The notes: generated by a model from the sequence alone, not told the origin. A DNA stretch of 64,000 nucleotides from Bacteroidales bacterium (GCA_012729225.1 JAAYDO010000209.1:1-64000), one strand, 5' to 3'. Counted from the first letter of the stretch, positions 36,251 to 45,679 are shown. Made by a program: numbers and translations.

Positions 36251-39200
36251 TTAGCCTTCAAACTCTTGCCAGCTCTTGATCTGCAAATCCTTCAAGCCCT
36301 TCTCGCAGAATGCCTCGATGAAAGCAGAAGCAAGTCGAGCGTTGGTCATCAGAGGAATATTGTGGTCAATAGCACCACGACGAATACGGTAGCCATTAGT
36401 CAGCTCACGGTTCGTGTGGTTTTTAGGAATATTGACGATGAGGTCGAACTTGTGGTCGGCTATCATCTTCATCACATTTGGCTTGTCGCTTCCCTCTTCG
36501 TCTGGCCATGCCACAGCATCAGCCTTGACATTGTTGTCGTTGAGGAACTTGGCTGTTCCCTCGCTTGCATAGATGGTGTAGCCGTTTTTGACAAGTGCAC
36601 GAGCCGCATCAAGCATAGCCACCTTCTCTTTTGTGCCACCAGAAGAAATCATGATGGCCTTGTCCTTAGATGGGATATTGTAGCCTGTAGCGATGAGAGA
36701 ACTGAGGAGTGCCTCCTCGTAAGTGTCGCCCATACAACCCACTTCTCCTGTAGAGCTCATGTCCACACCGAGCACTGGGTCGGCATTCTGCAAACGTGCG
36801 AATGAGAACTGGCTTGCCTTCACACCCATGCGGTCAATATCAAACTCGCTCTTGTCTGGCTTTGTGTATGGAGCATCGAGCATGATGCGAGTGGCTGTAT
36901 CAATGAAGTTACACTTGAGCACCTTGCTGACAAATGGGAAGGAGCGAGAAGCACGGAGGTTACACTCGATAACCTTCACATCACGACCCTTAGCCAAATA
37001 CTGAATATTGAATGGACCTGAAATGTTCAGTTCCTTAGCAATAGCACGGCTGATTTTCTTGATTTGGCGAATAGTGGCAAAACTGATAGACTGGGCTGGG
37101 AAGACCATCGTTGCGTCGCCAGAGTGAACGCCAGCGTACTCAACATGCTCTGAAATAGCATACTCCACCACTTCGCCATTCTGAGCCACTGCATCAAACT
37201 CCACCTCGTTAGTTTCCTGCATGAACTGAGAAATCACCACAGGATATTCCTTGCTGACCTCGCTCGCCATCTGGAGGAAACGCTTGAGTTCGTCATTGTC
37301 GTAGCAGACATTCATGGCTGCACCCGAGAGCACATAAGATGGGCGCACGAGCACTGGGAAGCCTACACGCTCCACAAAAGCGTTCACATCTTCCATGCTG
37401 GTCAATGCGCTCCACTGTGGCTGATCAACACCCAGTTGGTCAAGCATGGCAGAGAATTTATTACGGTTCTCCGCACGGTCAATGTTCACAGGAGAAGTAC
37501 CCAAGATAGGCACACTCTGACGATAGAGTTTCATCGCCAAGTTGTTAGGAATCTGCCCACCCACAGACACAATCACGCCACGAGGATTCTCAAGGTCAAT
37601 CACATCAAGCACACGTTCAAACGAAAGTTCGTCGAAATAAAGACGGTCGCAGATGTCATAGTCTGTTGATACGGTCTCAGGGTTATAGTTGATCATGATG
37701 CTCTTGTAGCCAAGTTTGCGAGCAGTGTTGATGGCATTCACCGAACACCAGTCAAACTCCACGGAAGAACCAATGCGGTAAGCACCAGAACCGAGCACGA
37801 TGATAGACTTCTCATGATTATAGTAGTTCACGTCATATCCTTCCACAGCATAGGTCATGTAAAGATAGTTTGTGAGGTCGGGATGCTCGCTTGCTACAGT
37901 AGGAATACGCTTCACTGCTGGGAGAATGCCCAACTTCTTGCGTTGAGCACGAACAGCCAAGTTCTTCTTCTCCATGTTGCCCTCACCATCCTTCAACACA
38001 AAGCGAGCAATCTGGAAGTCAGAGAAACCATACACCTTAGCCTGGCGAAGCACATCTGCTGGAACATCCTCAACCGCATTGTATGTCTCCAGTTTGCGCT
38101 TGTAGTCAACAATATTCTTCAGCCTCTCGATAAACCAAGGGTCAATCTTTGTCAATTCATAGATTCGCTCGATGGTGTAGCCCTCTTCCAAAGCCTGAGC
38201 GATGGCAAAGATACGCAGGTCGGTTGGGTTTTCCAGTTCATCGTCGAGGTTGTCAAACTTCGTGTGGTCATTGCCCACAAATCCGTGCATGCCCTGACCT
38301 ATCATGCGGAGACCCTTCTGAATCAGTTCCTCAAACGAACGACCGATGGACATGATCTCGCCCACCGACTTCATGCTGGAGCCAATCTTGCGGCTCACAC
38401 CCACAAACTTGGTCAAGTCCCAGCGTGGTATCTTACAGATGAGGTAGTCGAGAGAAGGAGCCACATAGGCAGAGTTGGTTGTGCCCATCTCGCCAATCTG
38501 ATCGAGAGTGTAGCCAAGAGCGATCTTTGCCGCCACAAATGCGAGCGGATAGCCTGTCGCCTTTGAAGCCAAGGCAGACGAACGGCTCAAACGAGCATTG
38601 ATCTCGATGATTCGGTAGTCGTTTGTCTCAGCATTAAACGCATACTGGATGTTGCACTCACCCACGATGTTGAGGTGACGCACACACTTGACAGCGATTT
38701 CCTGGAGCATCTTCACCTGCTCCTCAGAGAGAGAGCATGTAGGAGCCACCACGATAGATTCACCCGTGTGAATGCCAAGTGGGTCAAAGTTCTCCATAGA
38801 TGCCACAGTGAAGCAGTGGTCGTTCGCATCGCGGATCACCTCAAATTCAATTTCCTTCCATCCCTTCAGACTCTCCTCCACCAATACCTGTGGAGCAAAA
38901 GTGAAGGCTGATTCTGCCGTCTTGACAAAAGTCTCCTCGTCAGGACAAACGCCCGACCCAAGACCGCCAAGTGCATAGGCAGAACGGATCATGATGGGAT
39001 AGCCAATTTGACGAGCCGTAGCAATAGCGTCCTCCATTGTCTCGCATGCATGAGAAACAGGCACCTTGAGATCAATCTTGTTGAGTTCCTTCACAAAGAG
39101 GTCACGGTCCTCAGTGTTCATGATTGCCTCAACACTTGTACCGAGCACCTCCACGCCATACTCTTTCAGAATACCCTTCTGGAAAAGCTCAGTACCACAG

Positions 39201-39484
39201 TTCAATGCGGTCTGACCACCGAAAGCCAAGAGAATGCCGTCAGGGCGTTCCTTCTTGATAATTTCGGTAACAAAAAAGGTATTGACTGGCAAGAAGTAAA
39301 CCTTGTCCGCAATACCTTCACTCGTCTGAATAGTAGCAACGTTCGGATTAACCAGCACCGACCGGATGCCTTCCTCACGAAGTGCCTTGAGCGCCTGACT
39401 ACCAGAGTAGTCGAACTCACCCGCTTGTCCAATTTTCAGTGCTCCTGAACCCAGTACAAGCACCTTCTTAACCTGCTTCTTCAT
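36251..39484 (-). CDS. carB: Carbamoyl phosphate synthase large subunit
   Basis: CarB makes carbamoyl phosphate from bicarbonate, ammonia and two ATP for pyrimidine and arginine synthesis. The 1077-residue product has the full length of the family, with two ATP-grasp halves (VLGSGALKIGQAGEFDYSG at the start, VLGSGAYRIGSSVEFDWCSV around residue 570) and a C-terminal MGS-like allosteric domain (ISSGGTKEKVAMLDAARALV). The small subunit carA is not in the window. A -7 element lies about 45 bp upstream. The gene is next to pyrH, pyrE and argH within 8 kb, grouping pyrimidine and arginine genes. Confidence 0.98.
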   Translation of the reverse strand: MKKQVKKVLVLGSGALKIGQAGEFDYSGSQALKALREEGIRSVLVNPNVATIQTSEGIADKVYFLPVNTFFVTEIIKKERPDGILLAFGGQTALNCGTELFQKGILKEYGVEVLGTSVEAIMNTEDRDLFVKELNKIDLKVPVSHACETMEDAIATARQIGYPIMIRSAYALGGLGSGVCPDEETFVKTAESAFTFAPQVLVEESLKGWKEIEFEVIRDANDHCFTVASMENFDPLGIHTGESIVVAPTCSLSEEQVKMLQEIAVKCVRHLNIVGECNIQYAFNAETNDYRIIEINARLSRSSALASKATGYPLAFVAAKIALGYTLDQIGEMGTTNSAYVAPSLDYLICKIPRWDLTKFVGVSRKIGSSMKSVGEIMSIGRSFEELIQKGLRMIGQGMHGFVGNDHTKFDNLDDELENPTDLRIFAIAQALEEGYTIERIYELTKIDPWFIERLKNIVDYKRKLETYNAVEDVPADVLRQAKVYGFSDFQIARFVLKDGEGNMEKKNLAVRAQRKKLGILPAVKRIPTVASEHPDLTNYLYMTYAVEGYDVNYYNHEKSIIVLGSGAYRIGSSVEFDWCSVNAINTARKLGYKSIMINYNPETVSTDYDICDRLYFDELSFERVLDVIDLENPRGVIVSVGGQIPNNLAMKLYRQSVPILGTSPVNIDRAENRNKFSAMLDQLGVDQPQWSALTSMEDVNAFVERVGFPVLVRPSYVLSGAAMNVCYDNDELKRFLQMASEVSKEYPVVISQFMQETNEVEFDAVAQNGEVVEYAISEHVEYAGVHSGDATMVFPAQSISFATIRQIKKISRAIAKELNISGPFNIQYLAKGRDVKVIECNLRASRSFPFVSKVLKCNFIDTATRIMLDAPYTKPDKSEFDIDRMGVKASQFSFARLQNADPVLGVDMSSTGEVGCMGDTYEEALLSSLIATGYNIPSKDKAIMISSGGTKEKVAMLDAARALVKNGYTIYASEGTAKFLNDNNVKADAVAWPDEEGSDKPNVMKMIADHKFDLIVNIPKNHTNRELTNGYRIRRGAIDHNIPLMTNARLASAFIEAFCEKGLKDLQIKSWQEFEG

Positions 39485-39527
39485 TTATACTAAACCTAAA
39501 ATTGTTGGAAAATTTCAATTTCGGCTG

Positions 39528-39535
39528 CAAAGGTA
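39528..39535 (-). promoter_or_regulatory. -7 element TACCTTTG before carB
   Basis: TACCTTTG on the minus strand fits TAnnTTTG 44 bp before the carB start. Confidence 0.6.
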
Positions 39536-39609
39536 AGAAAAAGTAGTGATATTTATAGCAACATTCACTAAATAATGACAAGATGTTATGAAAAATTGAT
39601 ATAATGTGA

Positions 39610-39617
39610 TAAATTTG
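39610..39617 (+). promoter_or_regulatory. -7 element TAAATTTG before the Sel1 gene
   Basis: TAAATTTG at 39610-39617 fits the -7 consensus 49 bp before the ATG at 39666, divergent from carB. Confidence 0.5.
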
Positions 39618-39665
39618 CAACCGAAAACAAAAAAATAACAACTCATTTGAAACAAAAACCACTCT

Positions 39666-40241
39666 ATGAGACCAATACTTCTATTTTTATTTATGATGAC
39701 AGCCTTGGTGGTAAGAGCACAAAGCGCCAACACCGACGCTCTCTATGAAGAGGGCAAGAAACTCTACGACGAGAAGAAATACTCCCTTGCCATCAAAAAA
39801 CTGTTGCCTGCCGCACAAAAAGGGCACAAGAAAGCACAGTACCGCATGGGTCGCTGCTACGACACGGGGCATGGTGTGGCAGAAAACAACACGATCGCTT
39901 TCAGCTGGTACATGAAGGCGGCGGCTCAGAACCATGCCAAATCGCAGTATCAGGTGGGCAGATGCTACAAAAAAGGCAAAGGAGTGAAGAAGGACAGGGT
40001 GAAAGCCTTCAAGTACTTCACCCTATCAGCCAACAAGGGCTATGCAAAGGCAAAATTTGCCTTGGGCGAATGTTATTTCGAAGGAAAGGGAACGACCAAG
40101 AACCTTTCCAAAGCAAAATCTCTCTTTCTGCAAGCCATCAATGACAAGAAAGACGGTGCAGAAGTCTTGCAGGACTTGCGGGACGATGCCGCCAAGGGCG
40201 AAGAAGATGCCATTGCCATCAGGAAGTTTCTGGGAAAGTAG
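39666..40241 (+). CDS. Secreted Sel1-repeat protein
   Basis: The 191-residue product has a signal peptide (MRPILLFLFMMTALVVRAQS) and then about four Sel1-like repeats: AAQKGHKKAQYRMGRCYDTG, AAQNHAKSQYQVGRCYKKGK, SANKGYAKAKFALGECYFEG and a degenerate last one. Sel1 repeats form alpha-solenoids for protein-protein contacts. It is probably periplasmic. No partner is evident from the context; the gene stands alone between divergent carB and convergent pyrH. Confidence 0.85.
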   Translation: MRPILLFLFMMTALVVRAQSANTDALYEEGKKLYDEKKYSLAIKKLLPAAQKGHKKAQYRMGRCYDTGHGVAENNTIAFSWYMKAAAQNHAKSQYQVGRCYKKGKGVKKDRVKAFKYFTLSANKGYAKAKFALGECYFEGKGTTKNLSKAKSLFLQAINDKKDGAEVLQDLRDDAAKGEEDAIAIRKFLGK

Positions 40242-40457
40242 TTTCAGTCTCTCTTCGCGCACGAATCTTTATTTAAAGAAAAGGCCAAACGGAAAGAGCA
40301 CATCCTGCGATGAGGGTTCACCCTAAAAATGTGTGTGTCTTTTCACCTTTTTCATAAAACACACAATTCACGAAACTCGCATCCTAGACATTTCCGATGC
40401 GGGAAATGACTGTATATCACTCTCCCCTCCCTTCATGATGCCAACGGAAAAGATGAT

Positions 40458-40520
40458 GGAATTATTCCGAAGGCATATCGAAGCCCTATCGAAGGCTCGC
40501 AGAAGCATGGGGAGGGGGGG
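40458..40520 (-). repeat. Dispersed 11-bp-unit repeat, copy D
   Basis: On the minus strand it reads CCTCCCCATGCTTCTGCGAG, then CCTTCGATAGG, GCTTCGATATG and CCTTCGG units, then AATAATTCCATCATCTTTTC. The tail matches that of copy A (GATAATTCCATCACCTTTTTC), so the conserved element extends beyond the 11-bp units. Confidence 0.8.
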
Positions 40521-40562
40521 GGGAGTTAAAGACTGAATGGAGTTTTTCCTACATAAAAATAC

Positions 40563-40592
40563 GTGAGTCATGCCTGATGGAGGCTGACTCAC
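40563..40592 (-). terminator. Hairpin downstream of pyrH
   Basis: GTGAGTCA and TGACTCAC form an outer 8-bp stem, with an inner GCCT / AGGC. On the minus strand it is followed by GTATTTTTATG. It lies about 120 bp beyond the pyrH stop. Confidence 0.5.
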
Positions 40593-40709
40593 ATATTACA
40601 TCTGCAGGAGCAGCTTGTATATATACGGGTTTATGGGAATAGGCACACGGCTTTCATGATAGAAAGTGGCTGGCATGAAACAAGCACCCGCACCCCCGTA
40701 CAAAGTAGA

Positions 40710-41420
40710 TTAGTTGTGCACCAAAGTGCCTATCTCTTCGCCCTCCATCACCTTTTTCAAGTTGCCCAACACATCCATGTTGAACACATAGATGGGCAGG
40801 TCGTTCTGCATGCACATGGCTGTAGCGGTGATGTCCATCACTTTCAGACCCTGGGCAATCACATCCGCATAAGTGATGTCGTGATACTTCTTCGCTGAAG
40901 GGTCTTTCTCCGGGTCGGCCGTATAGACACCATCCACACGTGTTCCCTTCAACATCACATCTGCCTCTATCTCAATGCCTCTCAAGGACGAGCCTGTGTC
41001 GGTGGTAAAGTAAGGAGAGCCCGTTCCTGCACTCATGATGACCACCTCACCTGCCTGCATGGCATCTATCGCCTTCCACTTGCTGTAGAACTCACCTATA
41101 GGCTCCATGCGGATGGCAGTGAGCACACGGTTCTTCTGACCAACAGCGTCCAAAGCACTGGAGAGTGCCAGCGAGTTGATGACTGTGGCACACATGCCCA
41201 TCTGGTCACCCTTCACACGGTCGAATCCTTTACCAGCCCCACTCAATCCACGGAAAATGTTGCCACCACCAATCACAATGCCAATCTGCACACCCATGTC
41301 GGCTATCTCTTTGATTTGCTGAGCATACTGACTCAGACGCTCCACATTGATTCCCTGCTTCTGTTCTCCTGCCAAACTCTCGCCCGAGAGCTTGAGGAGG
41401 ATACGGTTGAATTTTGCCAT
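40710..41420 (-). CDS. pyrH: UMP kinase
   Basis: PyrH phosphorylates UMP to UDP. The 236-residue protein of the amino-acid-kinase fold has ILLKLSGESLAGEQ at the start, GIVIGGGNIFRG, TAIRMEPIGEFYSKWKAIDA and YTADPEKDPSAKKYHDITY. It is divergent from pyrE, with the two start codons about 90 bp apart. Confidence 0.97.
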   Translation of the reverse strand: MAKFNRILLKLSGESLAGEQKQGINVERLSQYAQQIKEIADMGVQIGIVIGGGNIFRGLSGAGKGFDRVKGDQMGMCATVINSLALSSALDAVGQKNRVLTAIRMEPIGEFYSKWKAIDAMQAGEVVIMSAGTGSPYFTTDTGSSLRGIEIEADVMLKGTRVDGVYTADPEKDPSAKKYHDITYADVIAQGLKVMDITATAMCMQNDLPIYVFNMDVLGNLKKVMEGEEIGTLVHN

Positions 41421-41448
41421 GAAACTGCTAATTTTAAGTTGTTGTGTG

Positions 41449-41456
41449 CAAAGGTA
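41449..41456 (-). promoter_or_regulatory. -7 element TACCTTTG before pyrH
   Basis: TACCTTTG on the minus strand fits the consensus about 29 bp before the pyrH start. It is one arm of the palindrome shared with the pyrE promoter. Confidence 0.6.
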
Positions 41457-41470
41457 CGAAAATTTATTTG

Positions 41471-41478
41471 TACCTTTG
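41471..41478 (+). promoter_or_regulatory. -7 element TACCTTTG before pyrE
   Basis: TACCTTTG at 41471-41478 fits the consensus 32 bp before the pyrE ATG at 41510. The two -7 elements are the arms of an 11-bp inverted repeat (TGCAAAGGTAC / GTACCTTTGCA) 12 bp apart. Confidence 0.6.
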
Positions 41479-41509
41479 CAACAAAGTAATTAAAAAAACA
41501 ACTTTTCCT

Positions 41510-42142
41510 ATGAAGACTTTAGAGAAGATTTTTGCAGCAAAACTGCTGAACATCAAGGCTATCAAATTGCAGCCAGAGAATCCTTTCACATGGGCCAGCG
41601 GATGGAAATCGCCATTCTACTGCGACAACCGCAAAACCTTGAGTTATCCAGACCTTCGCAACTTTGTGAAACTGGAGATATGCCGTGTTATAGAGGAGAA
41701 CTTCGAGGGTGTAGATGCCATAGCAGGCGTGGCCACAGGGGCGATTCCACAGGGAGCACTGGTGGCTGATGCGCTCTACAAGCCTTTCGTGTATGTGCGC
41801 AGCAAACCAAAGGACCACGGACTGGAAAATCTCATCGAGGGCGAACTGAAGCCAGGCATGAAGGTGGTGGTGGTGGAAGACCTCATCTCTACAGGTGGTT
41901 CTTCGCTCAAGGCTGTCGAGGCTATCCGCAACAACGGCTGTGAGGTGATAGGCATGGTTGCCAGCTTCACATACGGCTTTGATGTGGCGAAGAAGGCTTT
42001 TGAAGAAGCCAAGGTGAAGCTCATCACACTCACCAACTACGAGGCTGTGCTCGACGTGGCACTCAAGACTGGCTACATCACTGAGGCTCAGATTCCTATG
42101 CTTCACGAGTGGAGAAGCAATCCGAGCCAGTGGCAGGGTTAA
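41510..42142 (+). CDS. pyrE: Orotate phosphoribosyltransferase
   Basis: PyrE makes OMP from orotate and PRPP in pyrimidine synthesis. The 210-residue protein has FTWASGWKSPFYCDNRK near the N-terminus and the PRPP-binding motif VVVVEDLISTGGSSLKAVEA. The ORF track starts at 41444; the ATG at 41510 (MKTLEKIFAAKLLNI) is used because the promoter leaves a short leader. It begins a plus-strand run with the SRPBCC, argH, aldo/keto reductase and lipoprotein genes. Confidence 0.97.
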   Translation: MKTLEKIFAAKLLNIKAIKLQPENPFTWASGWKSPFYCDNRKTLSYPDLRNFVKLEICRVIEENFEGVDAIAGVATGAIPQGALVADALYKPFVYVRSKPKDHGLENLIEGELKPGMKVVVVEDLISTGGSSLKAVEAIRNNGCEVIGMVASFTYGFDVAKKAFEEAKVKLITLTNYEAVLDVALKTGYITEAQIPMLHEWRSNPSQWQG

Positions 42143-42227
42143 TGCATTCACACTAAAAGGTGGTTCTATCAGGCAGTCATCAACACTCGAAAGCCTGCAC
42201 GCCAGAACTACCCCACACTTTTCTTTT

Positions 42228-42689
42228 ATGGCAAAATACGAAAGTCAAATCAAACAAGTTCCTTACAGTCAGGCAGTCATCTACAGCAAAATCTCCGACC
42301 TGACCAATCTGGAAAGCATCAAGAGCCGTCTTGACGACCCACAGGTGCAACCAGAAATTCCTGCCGACAAGATGGAGCAGATTCGCAACTCCATCAGCCA
42401 GATGGAGTTCACAACTGACACCATCAGCGGACCTGTCGGACCTATTGGAAGTATAGCGGTGAAAATTGTAGAGCGCACACCAGAGAAGTGTGTGAAGTTC
42501 GCCTCCACCAATTCGCCTGTCAGTTTCAAACTCTGGATTCAGGTGCTCCCAACAAGCGAAGAAGAAAGCAAAATAAAGGTGACTCTCGACGCAGACCTCA
42601 ACTTTTTCATGAAACAGATGCTTGACAAGCACCTCAAGGTCGGAGTGGACAAGTTGGCCGACACACTGGCTCGCATACCATACGAATAA
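42228..42689 (+). CDS. SRPBCC family protein
   Basis: This 153-residue protein fits the SRPBCC (START/Bet v1-like) fold, with small beta-sheet motifs (GPVGPIGSIAVKIVERTPEK, FKLWIQVLPTSEEESKIKVT) and a C-terminal helix. No catalytic or ligand residue can be assigned, so it may bind a hydrophobic ligand or be a chaperone-like protein. It lies 85 bp after pyrE and 15 bp before argH, apparently in the same operon. Confidence 0.7.
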   Translation: MAKYESQIKQVPYSQAVIYSKISDLTNLESIKSRLDDPQVQPEIPADKMEQIRNSISQMEFTTDTISGPVGPIGSIAVKIVERTPEKCVKFASTNSPVSFKLWIQVLPTSEEESKIKVTLDADLNFFMKQMLDKHLKVGVDKLADTLARIPYE

Positions 42690-42704
42690 GAAACCGTTTC
42701 TCTT

Positions 42705-44042
42705 ATGGATAAACTTTGGACGAAAAACGTCTCAATGACGAAAGAGATAGAGAAATTCACCGTGGGACGTGACCGCGAGATGGATCTCTATCTCGCTAAA
42801 TATGATGTGCTTGGCTCAATGGCCCACATCACCATGCTCAACTCCATAGACCTCATCACGGACGACGAACTCAAGGTTCTCCTCAAGGAACTGAAAGTCA
42901 TCTACAAGCAGGCGGAGAAGGGCGAGTTTGTGATAGAGGAAGGAGTGGAAGACGTACACTCTCAGGTGGAGATGATACTCACCAGCAAACTGGGCGACAT
43001 TGGCAAGAAGATTCATTCAGGCCGCAGCCGCAACGACCAGGTTCTCGTGGACCTCAAACTGTTCATCCGTGACCAAATCAAGGAACTAGCAGGATTGGTC
43101 AAGAACCTCTTCGACGAACTCATCACCCAATCTGAGCGTTACAAGCATGTGCTCATGCCTGGCTACACTCACCTTCAAGTGGCTATGCCCAGTTCTTTTG
43201 GCCTATGGTTTGGTGCATACGCAGAGGGACTTGTGGATGACATGCAATATCTGCAAGCGGCATGGAGAATTACCAACCGCAATCCGCTGGGCTCGGCTGC
43301 AGGCTACGGAAGCAGTTTCCCCCTCAATCGCCAGATGACTACAGACCTCCTTGGCTTTGACTCGATGGACTACAACGTGATTTATGCACAGATGGGACGT
43401 GGCAAGACCGAGCGCAATGTGGCCTTCTCCATGGCGAGCATTGCTGGCACATTGGCAAAGTTAGCCTTTGATGCCTGCATGTTCAATTCCCAGAACTTCG
43501 GTTTTGTGAAACTTCCAGCCGACTGCACCACAGGTTCAAGCATCATGCCTCACAAGAAGAACCCTGATGTGTTTGAACTCACCCGTGCCAAGTGCAACAA
43601 ACTCCAGTCGCTGCCTGTCACAGTCACCATGATCATGAACAACCTTCCTGTTGGCTACTTCCGCGACCTCCAAATCATCAAGGAAGCCTTCCTGCCAGCC
43701 TTTGACGAGTTGAAGGATTGCCTCCAAATGGTAGCCTATATCATCAACAAGATGGAAGTGAAGGAGCACATTCTTGACAATCCCATCTACGACCCCATGT
43801 TTTCTGTGGAGGAGGTGAACCGTCTGGCTCGTGAAGGCATGCCATTCCGAGATGCCTACAAGCAAGTGGGTCTCGACATCGAGGCAGGCAAATTCAAGCC
43901 CAACAAAGACATCCACCACACCCACGAAGGCTCTATCGGCAACCTCTGCAACGACAAGATACAGGCACTGATGGAGGAAGCCGTGAGTGGATTCAAATTT
44001 GAGAAAATGGAAACAGCGGTAGCAAAACTGCTGACTGAATGA
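42705..44042 (+). CDS. argH: Argininosuccinate lyase
   Basis: ArgH splits argininosuccinate into arginine and fumarate. The 445-residue protein has the family features: HSGRSRNDQVLVDLKLFIRD near residue 105, TDLLGFDSMDYNVI and the signature GSSIMPHKKNPDVFELTR. The N-terminus is short (MDKLWTKNVSMTKEIEKFTV). Fumarase is encoded 3 kb downstream, which would use its fumarate, but that is only proximity. Genes for argininosuccinate synthase are not present. Confidence 0.97.
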   Translation: MDKLWTKNVSMTKEIEKFTVGRDREMDLYLAKYDVLGSMAHITMLNSIDLITDDELKVLLKELKVIYKQAEKGEFVIEEGVEDVHSQVEMILTSKLGDIGKKIHSGRSRNDQVLVDLKLFIRDQIKELAGLVKNLFDELITQSERYKHVLMPGYTHLQVAMPSSFGLWFGAYAEGLVDDMQYLQAAWRITNRNPLGSAAGYGSSFPLNRQMTTDLLGFDSMDYNVIYAQMGRGKTERNVAFSMASIAGTLAKLAFDACMFNSQNFGFVKLPADCTTGSSIMPHKKNPDVFELTRAKCNKLQSLPVTVTMIMNNLPVGYFRDLQIIKEAFLPAFDELKDCLQMVAYIINKMEVKEHILDNPIYDPMFSVEEVNRLAREGMPFRDAYKQVGLDIEAGKFKPNKDIHHTHEGSIGNLCNDKIQALMEEAVSGFKFEKMETAVAKLLTE

Positions 44043-44043
44043 C

Positions 44044-45015
44044 ATGATATACAGATATTGCGGAAAAAGCGGAATACAGCTGCCCGTGTTGTCGCTTGGT
44101 CTATGGCACAACTTCGGCAGTGTGGATGACATTTCTGTGGCAACCCAGATGGTCATCAAAGCTTTTGATAGCGGTATCTGCCACTTCGACCTCGCCAACA
44201 ACTACGGTCCGGAGCCAGGGTCGGCGGAGAAAAACTTCGGATGCATACTGAAAAAGCACCTTGCCTGCCATCGTGATGAAATCTTCATCTCCTCAAAGGC
44301 TGGTCATGACATGTGGCAAGGTGTCTATGGCACAGGCAGCAGCCGAAAAAACCTTATCGCCAGTTGCAATCAAAGCCTGAAACGCACAGGGCTGGAATAT
44401 TTCGACATCTTCTACAGCCACCGCTATGACGGTGTGACACCCATTGAAGAGACCATGCAGGCACTCATTGATATCGTGCGCCAAGGCAAGGCTCTCTATG
44501 TGGGCATATCCAAACACCCACCCCATCTGCAACAGCAATGCTACGACATCCTCAAGGAGGCGCATGTGCCTTGCCTCTTGTCGCAATACCGTTGTTCCAT
44601 GCTCGATCCAAAAGCCAAGCAGAATAATTTCGACCTCGCCGCACAAAACGGCAGTGGTGTCATCTGTTTCTCACCATTGGCTCAAGGTCTGCTCACAGGC
44701 AAATACAACCAAGGCATTCCTGCCGAAAGTCGTGCCGCCTGCAGTACAGGTTTTCTCCAGGAAAGTCAAGTGACACCCGATCGCATAGAAGCAGTGAAGA
44801 AACTAACGCTCATCGCCAGAGAGAGAGGGCAAAGCATGGCTCAAATGGCTCTGGCATGGGTTTTGGCAGATGAAAGAGTGACCAGTTGCATCATTGGCAC
44901 CTCATCAGCAGCCCAATTGGAGAGCAACCTCCAGACCCTCGACAACCTCACCTTCAACGAAGAAGAACTCCAACACATTGACACCATCATCAACCATCCC
45001 GAATTATGGTTCTAA
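44044..45015 (+). CDS. Aldo/keto reductase, YghZ-like
   Basis: This 323-residue (alpha/beta)8 NADPH-dependent oxidoreductase resembles YghZ/Gpr-type aldo/keto reductases. Catalytic residues are visible: Asp and Tyr in FDLANNYGPEPGSAEKNFG, Lys in FISSKAGHDMW, His in FYSHRYDGVTPIEETM. The end has the cofactor-binding WVLADERVTSCIIGTSSAAQ. Its substrate may be a toxic aldehyde such as methylglyoxal, as for YghZ, but that is inferred. It starts 1 bp after the argH stop. Confidence 0.85.
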   Translation: MIYRYCGKSGIQLPVLSLGLWHNFGSVDDISVATQMVIKAFDSGICHFDLANNYGPEPGSAEKNFGCILKKHLACHRDEIFISSKAGHDMWQGVYGTGSSRKNLIASCNQSLKRTGLEYFDIFYSHRYDGVTPIEETMQALIDIVRQGKALYVGISKHPPHLQQQCYDILKEAHVPCLLSQYRCSMLDPKAKQNNFDLAAQNGSGVICFSPLAQGLLTGKYNQGIPAESRAACSTGFLQESQVTPDRIEAVKKLTLIARERGQSMAQMALAWVLADERVTSCIIGTSSAAQLESNLQTLDNLTFNEEELQHIDTIINHPELWF

Positions 45016-45554
45016 AACTCAAGAGACTCACTCCCCTGCTCCTCACCATCCTGCTCCTCTGTGGTTGCAGCGATGATGCCACCTACATGTTCTCCAACCG
45101 AAAATACGTCTTTTGTCGCTTTGATGCCCTGCAATATGCTGAACTCTTCACCGTGATGGGCAACCCTGGTCAATATGCCAGCATCCGAAAAAAGGTGACG
45201 AATGGCGTGACAAAAATCACCATCACCAGCCCATCCAGTTCCACCGACTACAATTTCGATGCGCTCAGCGAAAAATTCGGCTTCGGTCTGGGAGGTCTCA
45301 TCGTGGGCACCAACCACTACGGAGAGGCTCTTTGCTACGACCTCGCCTGTCCCATCTGCAACAGAGCCGCCCGACGCCTCGACATCTCATCCAATGACGG
45401 CTATGCAAAATGCGCCAATTGCGGGGTGACATTCAACATGAACAACTACGGAGTCATCCACGAGATTCCCGAAGGAGCAAACCTCCCTGTCCGCCGTGGC
45501 CTCTACCGCTATCGCATTGAATACAACGGGCAAATCGTCAATCCTCACAACTGA
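45006..45554 (+). CDS. Rieske-like lipoprotein with four cysteines
   Basis: This 182-residue protein has a signal sequence with lipobox LLCGCS, so it is a likely lipoprotein. The C-terminal half has a Rieske-like layout, GEALCYDLACPICNRAARRL then GYAKCANCGVTFNMNNYGV and PVRRGLYRYRIEYNGQIVNP, but the His ligands of true Rieske domains (CxH...CxxH) are replaced by cysteines (CPIC...CANC). So it may bind zinc or an all-cysteine Fe-S cluster. It overlaps the aldo/keto reductase stop by 10 bp. Confidence 0.65.
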   Translation: MVLKLKRLTPLLLTILLLCGCSDDATYMFSNRKYVFCRFDALQYAELFTVMGNPGQYASIRKKVTNGVTKITITSPSSSTDYNFDALSEKFGFGLGGLIVGTNHYGEALCYDLACPICNRAARRLDISSNDGYAKCANCGVTFNMNNYGVIHEIPEGANLPVRRGLYRYRIEYNGQIVNPHN

Positions 45555-45679
45555 TTTCTGAGGAGAACAGAGAGATAAAAAAGAGGAGGAGAAAGGGAAG
45601 AAGGCTTGAAAAATGAGAAAATACAAACATATCGTAAAAGTAAAAAAGGAGACAATCAGAAAAGGAGAAAAAGAAAATC

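Larger units (their letters stand above)
40242..40709. other. Intergenic spacer with repeat and hairpin
   Basis: This 468-bp spacer between convergent genes contains the dispersed repeat copy D with a run of ten G at its end (40514-40523), and a hairpin at 40563-40592. No gene is seen; the ORFs 40333..40536 + and 40368..40592 - run through the repeat. Confidence 0.5.

Noticed and set aside
40514-40523. Run of ten G as a phase-variable tract
   Set aside because: It lies in a spacer at the edge of a dispersed repeat and not in a promoter or reading frame I can support; it may also be a sequencing-prone homopolymer.
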